DNA from: Cunninghamia lanceolata
Taxonomy: Eukaryota; Streptophyta; Pinopsida; Cupressales; Cupressaceae
Assembly: GCA_027924645.1 (NCBI GenBank)
Contig: BSBN01001687.1
Span: forward strand, 4,526,001 to 4,590,000
DNA: 64,000 bases
Direction: 5' to 3'
The position numbers and the translations under genes are program-made. Positions 56,365-64,000 of this stretch are shown one piece after another (the first letter of the stretch is position 1; the number at the start of each line of letters is the position of its first letter). The notes beneath the pieces were generated by a model, which was not told the DNA's origin, did not search any database, and saw only the letters and a program-made list of their open reading frames with translations.

Positions 56365-57448
56365 TGTTGGAAATAATGCAGATAACTGAGAGGGGGGGTG
56401 AATTAGTTATCTTAAATTTCTTAACTTTCTTTTCTTCTTTAACAATAGTGCAGTATCAAAACATATAAGCATAAATGACCGTGAGAGTAGAAATGAAATC
56501 AACACACATAACACAAGGATTTTTACATGGAAAACCCTGTTAAGGGAAAAACCACGGGGTGACTAACCCAAGATTGTATTCTTTGTTAAAAGAATAGAAG
56601 TATAAAATGGCACTTGCCAATTAGGGCTCACTGCATACAAGAGACTCACTGTCTACAAGGTATATAGAAAGTAACCAGGTATTTGAACTGATCAGGGGCA
56701 TCCACATATGCTAAGCTTCAGTTTCAATTAGGCTCAATATACTAATCTGCTACACTTTATTCTTTCTTTGCTTAGTGTTGTTGTTCTGTCACATACCGGA
56801 TTTGTATAGATGCTTCCACACTGCTCTCTGCTTTTCTTCACACACTTTATCACACCACACACACCTTCACATCAAAATCCATCTGGTATATATATCCGCA
56901 CCAAGGATTTCAACATCTTTCTAGTTGGCATCCGGAATACTCAAGATTTTCCCAAACTCTGGTCTGTCGGCTGAATCCTTGCTTACTAAGTGATGTGTAT
57001 CAAAGAGATAGTTATAGGAGTCATCAATCATGTCGGTCAACCATGAATGATCCCTCAAGAAACTTGATCACCATCAATTTCTCATCTGGATTAAGGTCTG
57101 ATGCTCTGCCAGTTAGTTCTTCCTCAGTCTACTCTGCCAAACAGGAACCCAACACTTAGGTGCTCATATCTTTTCACTCTTTCATCACCGGAGGCTCAAT
57201 CTTTGGAATGTAGCAGTCATAGTACTCCTCTTGACTTACCCAAGTCCATACTTTGTTGAGATACTTCCTCTGAGAGATCCGGACTTGATTGTCAGACCTT
57301 GCTGCATGCTCTGTTCTTGCTCACCAGACCAAAACACTCTTTAATCTGACTTCCAGTAAAGACCTATTATGTGTTGCGAATGTGTGGGATAAACTTTGTT
57401 TCCATCAGTGACAACAATTATGAAGCTACACAGTGTCTCTTGCCAACA
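56365..57448 (-). repeat. 5' LTR of the non-autonomous element
   Basis: 1,084 bp, TGTTGGAAATAATGC...CTTGCCAACA, paired with 43672-44767 and with the solo LTR at 13095-14210. Confidence 0.92.
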
Positions 57449-58160
57449 CCATCTATCCCAAAAGTTTCAGAATATATTTTTGTTCCTACACCAATGAATT
57501 GGGAAGCATTTGCAAGTCTCTTCTAATGTTTGGCTAGTTTTAGAATTGATAAATTGTGAACATAATGCATATTTTATAATTTTTAGGTCCTTCACTTGTT
57601 CGTAAGCTAATTTTTCACCATAGTATTGTCGACACCTCTCCCTATAGTCATGAAATCCAGTGATTTAATTTGTCACCTATTCAGTGTGAGAAACAATCAC
57701 CTCTAATGACTTAGCAAGTGCTCTCCTACGATTAGTGCTTGCACTTGGACTATTTAACATTTCAATTAGGGTTTGAAGATTTTTTTTCATTTTCTTCCTT
57801 TTTCCCTAAATAGTTTTCTTGTGTATCTCTTTCATGGTGAGGATGTGAAGGTGGGGGTTTTCAGGTTGATTTGACTCTCTTCTACTGGATTTGTGTTTTG
57901 TGTTGCCTCATTGACTGTAAAATTAATATAAACAACCAATCAAACATTGTAAAAGTAAAAATTCTTTTCAAACTCACAAAACTTAATCAAACCCTACCTT
58001 CTTTAGTTGCTACACCCTCTACATTTCCTTCATGACGTCTTCAGGAGTGGGATTGTCGAGATGACATGGTGAAAACATTGAATACTCTTAAAACTTGCTT
58101 GATTTCTCCTTCCTCCAATGTGCTTGTGCTCTTGTCATTGATTTTTTCCTTCTAAAAGTG
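57449..58160 (-). pseudogene. Unidentified host ORF, upstream part
   Basis: From Met 57790 a frame of 114 codons runs to the insertion point at 57449 with three stops. It includes SPSASTNRRRALAKSLEVIV, FHDYRERCRQYYGEKLAYEQ and TLEETCKCFPIHWCRN. It continues at 43666. On the minus strand TTTTACAG at about 57919 looks like a splice acceptor and AAGGTAGGGT near 57990 a donor, giving an 80-bp intron. Before it, at 58010-58140, lies a possible exon with DNPTPEDVMKEM. Family not recognised. It could be a host gene or an old DNA-transposon protein; the TAG stops suggest long decay. Confidence 0.45.
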
Positions 58161-58213
58161 CAGAAATGGTCGTGAGTCTAAGTTTTTGTGTTTTATTAAA
58201 ACTTTCTGTAAGT

Positions 58214-58249
58214 TATAATGCGAGTGCATTATAATGCACTTGCGTTATA
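58214..58249. repeat. 36-bp near-perfect palindrome
   Basis: Two 18-base arms (tataatgcgagtgcatta / taatgcacttgcgttata) are reverse complements with two mismatches and no loop. Confidence 0.85.
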
Positions 58250-58449
58250 TCTTGCATGGGCCAAAAAAGCCAAAGTGGTGAATTTTTGGTCCCACAATTT
58301 GGTGCATTCACCCATATATATATATTTGAAATTTTCTTTCATATAATATAATTTTACTAAAATTTTAATTGTATTTTACAATAAAAAATACTTAGAAAGA
58401 ACCGTACACCGATCAAATTTAAGACAATTATGACTCATGAGTAGCATGT

Positions 58450-59305
58450 CTTCATGATATGAAATGAAATGAAATTTTTTAGTTACATCTGCGAGACCAT
58501 GTAATCCATGGGACCAAAGCGAAAACCCACAAAATAAAAACACCAATTAGAAACTACCCAGCTACTTTTGGCTGGTCTCTATTTCTTTGTTGATTCTCAT
58601 TCTTCTTCTATGGATTCTTCTCAAGTAATTTGCCACTCTTATTATCCTCTTTTCTTCAAACAAGGACATTAATGACCCAACATTTAGAATATCCATGTAT
58701 TTGATCTAGATGTCCTTGTGTGCCTTACATTCCATGATGTAGTGTCATTTCTGTTTCCACTAATCCTGATGGATAGAGACAAAAAATCCTAACTAGCCAC
58801 TCCTCTTTGGACATCTTCCACCTTCTCATTTCACCCCTAAGATGGTGTGAACTAGTTCTAAGTTGGGCTATTAACATTTTAGCTTTCCATTTGATATTTT
58901 CTCCTATATAGTACTTTTTCTTATGGTCACATGTGGAGTTAAATTGTATGACATAATATTCTCTTTTTCACTTAAGTTTTCTAGTCCATATGGCTTCTTT
59001 GACTTTCTCTTTTACATACTTTTTGATTTCCACATTTGTGTTTTGGCATACCTATATGTTAGTGCCCCATTTTTTCATCCACTTAAGATTTGCTTCATCG
59101 ATGTGTTCTTCCTTTTAGTTGACTTTTCCTCTGCTGCAATTTCGGGCTGATGGTGTCCCTCCATGTTCTTAATTCTCTTGAAATAACTTAATAGCTGGGT
59201 TATCGCCATCACCTCAATTGGAAAAGCTCCATCTTTTGCTAAGATGATCTCATATGGAACCATGCTTTTTAATTTGAAACCTTTTGTATTTCTAGAGAAT
59301 ACCTA
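58450..59305 (-). pseudogene. LINE (non-LTR retrotransposon) ORF2 C-terminal fragment
   Basis: Minus frames read PYEIILAKDGAFPIEVMA, LLSYFKRIKNMEGHH (59260-59140), then YYVIQFNSTCDHKKKYYIG, IKWKAKMLIAQLRTSSHHLRG and WKMSKEEWLVRIFCLYPSGLVETE (58960-58770). A shift leads to ECKAHKDI and later RVANYLRRIHRRR. This matches the region after the reverse transcriptase of plant L1-type LINEs, including the cysteine-containing segment before the C-terminus. The 3' UTR-like part follows (58562-58480), with a TTCATTTCATTTCAT tail on the minus strand. It is 5'-truncated and broken by stops. In plants such copies are common dead-on-arrival insertions. Confidence 0.78.
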
Positions 59306-60556
59306 GTGAATTAGTTTTTTCTTTTACTTTGGAGAAAGTAAAAATGCTTTAATCCATGTATGTAAAGGAGGATACAAACCTATTTTCAAGTAATGTTAAT
59401 CTTTGGAAAGATATCAAAGTAGAAATTGGTTTGCTTTATCAAGTGGTTAAAAATACTGGTTATGTTATGTTTATTAAAATCAATACAATTACTCCACTAT
59501 GTAACCTTAGATTCAGTGCATTTTGATATGAGGTGTCAATTTTAGCACTAGTACAAATTAAGAATAATAATATTGTTTTAGAATGGAGAATGGGGAGACA
59601 ACTAGAGCATAGTTAGTTATTGTTATTTAAAAAGTAATAATTATGTGAGAGGCATACCTTACATTGGTAGCGAGGGGAGAAGCATCTCATGCCATGATCA
59701 TAAAAGAAAAGTTGAAAGACAAATTATTTAGAGTTTACATTTATTTTTTAAATATAAAGACCCTAACTTTAGTATAAATAAAATATGTAGTAAATAAAAT
59801 AGCTCTATGGTAAAATAAATTAACTCCTAATGTAAAATATCTCTAAAGTAAAATAAATTAGCTCTAAAATAAAATAAATTAAGGACAATAATTTAAAAAA
59901 ATGATATGTGGCCAACAAATGAAATGATGTGACTTTTAAAAAAACTAGTGTACCTATCTTAGATAAATCTATATAAATGGTATGAAGCAAAAAAGGAGCA
60001 AGCCCTAAAGTTGAAGCAAGATTGGAAGTGGATTCAACATGATGAAAGGAAGAGGGAAACCCAATGGGTTGAAGATCATGGAAATTGAAAGTGCCAAGAG
60101 GGAAGAAGTTTTGGTAGTAGATGGGCAAATCCATATTTGATTAATGAGCTTTCTATTTAGACTCACTCTAAATTCTAGGGTTAGACATTTTTTTATCATT
60201 ATTAGTTAATTTATCTTATAAATTTATTATTGTTTATGCTTTATTCATTATAGTATTATCTTAATATACATTTATTGAAAATTTACATTGTATTTTTTGT
60301 CATAAACTTGGGTAAGGCACCCAAGAGCCATATATATATATAAAGAGAATTATCCTCCTAGATCATATTTACATTGAAACTGACATGGAGGTCAAATCAC
60401 AAAACTACATAATTAATAGCTAGCATGTTCTCGTGTCAGTTGTTAACAATTTTATTGACCCACTTATTTTGACTGACCCGTTTGACTTGATCCATTCATA
60501 ATTGTTGAATGTTTCAAATCCTCTATTTTTGCATAAGGTCGATCCATGTGAACCAG
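59306..60556. other. AT-rich host DNA
   Basis: No supported gene. A 104-codon minus ORF (60134-59820) is hydrophobic (Phe/Leu/Tyr-rich) and lies in AT-rich DNA, so it is probably chance. Short TA and AAATAAATTA-type repeats are present near 59790-59880 and 60330. Confidence 0.5.
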
Positions 60557-60919
60557 TTAGTTAGATTTCAACTTACAACGTACTGGTTGTTTACGCTTTA
60601 TTGAAAGAGCCACCATATAAACTATAGCCAAAGAGAGCATTGTTGAACAGATAAGTGATTGCATCGCATCAAAGATGTTTCTTTGCTCATGAGATTGACC
60701 AAGGTTAAGGAAGAGATTTGTCATGGCTTCTCTGATTGCAACACAAGGGGCGCCAGCCATCTTCTTTGATAGTTCCCTGATCCTACTAACTTGTGTCTAG
60801 AGGTCAAGGTTGGAGATTTTATGTTCATTGTACATTGTAAAATCTTCTACCATTTTCTCAATTTCCTTTCTCAGCTTAGGGAGTCTACTACTTTCCACCT
60901 TCATCATTGTGTCTCCCAT
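60557..60919 (-). pseudogene. Small ORF with C-terminal membrane helix, one internal stop
   Basis: From Met 60919 a frame of 120 codons is interrupted only by TAG at 60797-60799. The first part is charged (KVESSRLPKLRKEIEKMVED). The part after the stop reads RIRELSKKMAGAPCVAIREA, LGQSHEQRNIFDAMQS and a hydrophobic helix ICSTMLSLAIVYMVALSI followed by a basic tail, suggesting a tail-anchored membrane protein. Low stop density in AT-rich DNA favours past coding. I do not recognise the family, and it could be one exon of a longer gene. Confidence 0.42.
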
Positions 60920-61790
60920 TATCTCCTATTTGTGCTTACCTTAGCCTATGGAGGATACCATTGCATGGCTCCAAGCAAAAGAAAACAGATGCAAAGAAAA
61001 AGAGTGCTTCAAAAAATAATTAAAAGTTATCTTCCCCAACTGATGTCATATCACAATAACACCGTTTCAAGAAGAATTATCACTAAACGTGCTGAGCAAA
61101 ACTCAAGGCTGCAGTTGTATTAGTGGTCATTGCATGGACCATCAAAAGAACAATTAAAACTATCCTTCTAAGATCCGGCATAGCCGCTACCACCTTACCA
61201 TCATTATTGCTCACCCCTTATCAGACCATATACTTTGTATTTTTAATAAAAACATTTTAATAATTTTTAAAAATTTAAATATAATTTTTGTGGGGTAATT
61301 TTAATTTAAATGTTATTGTTGAAAAGTTTCTTTAAACTCAATTAGAATTTATACTTAACCATTCTCTAGATGGTACTATTTAATTTGTTCAATTTAAAAT
61401 ATTTTAATATTTCTTTGTTTCCTCTTCATTTCTTAAAAAAATATTAAAAGGATTATTTCATAAATATATAAAATATGTAAGAATAAAACAATAAAATTTT
61501 AAACTATCATACAAATAAAAATATTATATATAGCTGCAAACATTTTTTATGTATAAAGATGCTTTTAATACTTTAAGGCATTATACTTACATAATACAAA
61601 AAGAGATTAGTAATAAAATACAAAAATGAAATAGAATGTATATAGAAGAAGTGCTCTAAATTTAATGAGGTTTCATATATTTACAATTAAAGCATAATTT
61701 AAATATGATTAAATGCAAAGGTGGCTTGTTTCCCTTTCCCTTTACACTAGATGGTATTAAAACAATTAAAATCAAGAGATGGTTTTTTAA
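60920..61790. other. AT-rich host DNA
   Basis: No supported gene. The sequence is A/T runs and short ORFs only. Confidence 0.5.
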
Positions 61791-61794
61791 AAAC

Positions 61795-62341
61795 CTAATA
61801 AGAACACTTGCAAATTAACAATAGCTACTACAAATCACACTTCTATTAGAATAATCAATATTGATAGAGACAAATAACAAAACTTTGAAGTGTATAAATT
61901 GTCCTTAGGAAACTAACTAATCTTTTAGACGAGTCTAATCAGATTTCCTAAAGTCATTAAAAAAAAAATAATGAAAAATAAAAAATTATTCGACCAAATT
62001 TAACCAAATTTTCTATAAAATAATTCCTCTATCTTTGAGATGGCTATTTATAACATCTAAAACAGAAAGCTAGATAGTTTTTAAAAAAATTAAAAAGAAC
62101 ACTTGCAAATTAACAATAGCTACTACAAATCACACTTCTATTAGAATAATCAATATTGACAAAGACAAATAACAAAAACTTTGAAGTGTATAAATTGTTC
62201 TTAGACAAACTAACTAATCTTTAGATAAGTCTAATGAGATTTCCAAATAAAAAATTATTGGACCAAATTTAGCCAATTTTCTATAAAACAATTCCTCTAT
62301 CTTTGAGATCGCCGTTTATAACAGCCAAAACAGAAAGCTGA
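61795..62341. repeat. Direct tandem duplication of about 296 bp
   Basis: The strings cacttgcaaattaacaatag, attcctctatctttgaga and acagaaagct recur with an offset of about 296 bp (61806 versus 62102). The second copy is slightly shorter owing to a deletion in its middle. AT-rich and non-coding. Confidence 0.85.
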
Positions 62342-62850
62342 TTTGTTTTAACTCACAATCCTTCAAATTAGTTTAAAGTCTTTGTCATAGGATCCTCTTT
62401 GGCTCTTTTAAGAAAAATGTAGCAAATGCTGTTATTGACCTCTCACTACTTAATATGCAAAAGCCTTCCAATTGCAAAAGAGGGCCACCATATTTATTGG
62501 CATACGTGGAATCTTAGGGACATAATTTTTATGCTTTTCGAGTATATGGAAAAGGGAAGACAAGTTATTCTAATAAATTATTAAAATAATTCCCGTGCTT
62601 GAACTTGACATTTTATATCTAATTGTAAAGTCGGAAAATTACTTGTGTTTTTCCTTTTTCCGTTTCGGTTAGCAATAACATTTGAGTATAATATTTTATG
62701 AATCCGAGGATTACTATATAAATTATTTGGTACTAGGAATCCCGTTTGCTTTAATGTTTGCGGTGGTATTTATTGGCGAGTCTTATTAAAAGGTACTAGG
62801 ATGGGCCAGCCTTCTCTGGCAAAAAGTGACTTAAAAAGAATCAGTGTACA
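62342..62850. other. Non-coding host DNA
   Basis: I see no gene or repeat that I can name here. Confidence 0.45.
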
Positions 62851-62854
62851 ATGT

Positions 62855-63160
62855 AATTTTAACTTTTTGAATGAATGAATGAAAGTTTTTAATGATGTGA
62901 TCATATCAGGCAGTGTATGGGATTCAAAAGTAAAATTGAATGGTTCTAAACAAAAGCACCAACTGGCAACCACACCATTATTTCTGACCGTCCTCTATTT
63001 CTTTGCTGGTTTTGGTTTTTCTGTTATAGATTATGATTAAGTAATCTGACACTTTTGCTATCCATTTCTACTAATATGAATAGGTAGAAAGATAAATCCT
63101 ATTGGCCCACTCCTCTTTAAATATTTTACACCTTTCTATTTCACCCCATTTCAATAGTTG
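62855..63160 (-). pseudogene. Second LINE fragment, 3' end
   Basis: Related to 58450-58870. The minus strand reads GEIERCKIFKEEWANRIYL, then KTSKEIEDGQK, corresponding to GEMRRWKMSKEEWLVRIF and INKEIETSQK in the other copy. A 3' UTR follows, with a tail of TTCATTCATTCATTC at about 62865-62885. It is more heavily truncated and diverged. Confidence 0.65.
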
Positions 63161-63500
63161 TATTTGTGGTCATTTCCATAACACTACCTCAATTTGCTCA
63201 GGGAATCTGAAAATTCAATTAATTATTATTTGAGATAAAACTTGTCTTCGTAGGCATAATTACAAATATTAAAAATGAAACATGGTTGGTGACAAATACA
63301 CGAATTAATCACGAGTTAAATTCGAACGAATTCAATATTACGTGCCTGTTGGCAACAATTAAGAAGCTAAATTTTTGGAAGCATAGGTGACGTACAGCAG
63401 AGTTGATGGGAAAGATTTTCAGACCTACACAGATTCCAGCTGACGGTAATATTCTCATTTGAACTCGTGCTCTCATTTACCACTCTCAAAGTTTTAACGT
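63161..63500. other. Upstream region of a possible promoter
   Basis: No gene. It contains ACGT cores (for example gtgacgtacag near 63390) that in plants can bind bZIP factors; functional meaning is unproven. Confidence 0.35.
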
Positions 63501-63502
63501 CA

Positions 63503-63540
63503 TACGTGACACCCTCCTCTTATGTTAGCTTCTATAAATA
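63503..63540 (+). promoter_or_regulatory. Possible TATA promoter with ACGTGAC element
   Basis: TATAAATA at 63533-63540 follows TACGTGAC at 63503-63510, a sequence resembling plant abscisic-acid response elements. Spacing is plausible for a plus-strand promoter. No strong gene follows within the window: the plus ORF beginning at 63522 overlaps the TATA box. A short frame from ATG near 63692 (MALAKMSDLERAFPSVELRN) ends after 21 codons. Confidence 0.35.
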
Positions 63541-63773
63541 AAGAATTCCCTCTCTGGGCAATACGTAAAAAGAGTGAAGCTCAGGCTGAATGTTGGCAGT
63601 TAGAGTGCAATCCTTGGCAAGGTGGGATGGTGAGCATGTTAGTGGAATTCATAAGGCGCCAACAGGGATGGCCCTTCTGCACAAGTTCTCCTCATGGCCC
63701 TGGCCAAAATGTCAGACTTAGAAAGGGCTTTTCCAAGTGTTGAACTACGGAATTTCTGAACAATTTATCTAAG

Positions 63774-64000
63774 AAGTTCTTTCATCTTTCGAGGAGGAAA
63801 AGGACTTGGAATAGTTCTTCTTTTTCTCGGAGCTGTTGGGAAGGAGTTCTTCCATCTTCCACAGGAGGAAAAGGAGAACTATTCCAAAAATAGCTCTCTT
63901 TTTCCTCCCAGCCGTTAGGAAGGAAATCTTTCATCTTTCCACGAGGAAAAGGAGAGTTCTTTCAAGAATAGCTCTCATTTTCCCCCTGGGAAGATGAAAG
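63774..64000. repeat. Tandem array of 70-78 bp hairpin-forming repeats
   Basis: Three units beginning at about 63774, 63845 and 63923 share ttctttcatctttc...gaggaaaaggaga...tagctctc.ttttcc. Within the third unit ggaaaaggagag (63945-63956) pairs with ctctcattttcc (63972-63983) with one mismatch. The second unit holds a similar purine/pyrimidine inverted repeat. The array is cut by the window edge. Confidence 0.75.

Larger units (their letters stand above)
43672..57448 (-). mobile_element. Non-autonomous Sirevirus-like LTR element with nested copia insertion
   Basis: LTRs at 43672-44767 and 56365-57448 share TGTTGG...CCAACA-type ends and are flanked by CCATT (43667-43671) and CCATC (57449-57453), a target-site duplication with one change. 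A primer-binding site and polypurine tract place it on the minus strand. The interior, without the nested 6.2-kb insert, is about 5.4 kb. It holds a coiled-coil gag with zinc knuckles and a long accessory frame; protease, integrase, reverse transcriptase and RNase H are absent. The gag stretch LEVLLESQK...KHGLGFEKGES resembles the gag of plant Sireviruses. It must have moved using enzymes supplied by another element. A solo LTR of the same family lies at 13095-14210. Confidence 0.87.

Noticed and set aside
58562..59263. A single 233-codon minus frame read through about ten stops as a hypermutated host gene
   Set aside because: Stop density equals chance; reading adjacent frames gives clear LINE ORF2 motifs, so the LINE explanation is better.
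60300..60350. TA microsatellite as a possible terminator or promoter
   Set aside because: Short simple repeat with no associated gene.
1..64000. tRNA, rRNA, CRISPR or bacterial-type operons
   Set aside because: None seen on either strand; the content is eukaryotic retroelements and decayed plant genes.

Overview
The window looks like intergenic DNA from a large, repeat-rich seed-plant genome. A conifer or other gymnosperm is my best guess, inferred from the element families and their age rather than from a marker gene. There is no intact host gene, tRNA, rRNA, CRISPR array or bacterial operon. About four fifths is LTR retrotransposons, several nested, all carrying stops and frameshifts; the rest is decayed host sequence. 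Almost all recognisable coding lies on the minus strand; the main exception is a plus-strand reading inside the first retrotransposon.

Layout. (1) 1-8063 plus 25801-27593 is host sequence built from a tandem duplication with an offset of about 6.8 kb. Each copy holds a minus-strand pseudogene joining a 26S-proteasome RPT6-like AAA+ fragment to a PP2C phosphatase fragment. Between the copies lies a degraded acidic gene (4431-6308). (2) 8064-25800 is a 17.7-kb Ty3/gypsy element of Tat type with perfect 5-bp target-site duplications (CCTTA). It interrupts the second duplicate copy. It encodes gag-PR-RT-RH-INT on the minus strand, an antisense plant-mobile-domain protein on the plus strand, and contains a solo LTR (13095-14210). 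(3) 27594-35368 is an old gypsy-like element with gag/protease remains but no recognisable polymerase. (4) 35718-43234 is a complete but decayed Ty1/copia element.

(5) 43672-57448 is a non-autonomous, Sirevirus-like LTR element. It has a coiled-coil gag with four zinc knuckles and a roughly 1,060-codon accessory reading frame of unknown function, but no pol. A 6.2-kb Ty1/copia element (49994-56233, target-site duplication AGAGT, 1,042-bp LTRs) sits inside its gag. The composite is itself inserted in an unidentified host reading frame that continues on both sides (57790-57449 and 43666-43502). (6) 57454-64000 is old host DNA with two LINE fragments, a 36-bp palindrome, a small decayed membrane-protein ORF, a 0.3-kb tandem duplication, a possible TATA promoter and a tandem array of hairpin-forming repeats at the right end.

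The elements do not work together as a pathway; they form an insertion history. The duplication came first, then the Tat element entered the second copy, and a member of the non-autonomous family later entered the Tat element and recombined to a solo LTR. The leading candidates for something undescribed are the accessory frame in the 43.7-57.4 kb element, the antisense plant-mobile-domain ORF, and the duplicated RPT6/PP2C chimera. Across all families most premature stops fit single C-to-T or G-to-A changes at Gln or Trp codons, as expected from decay of methylated DNA.
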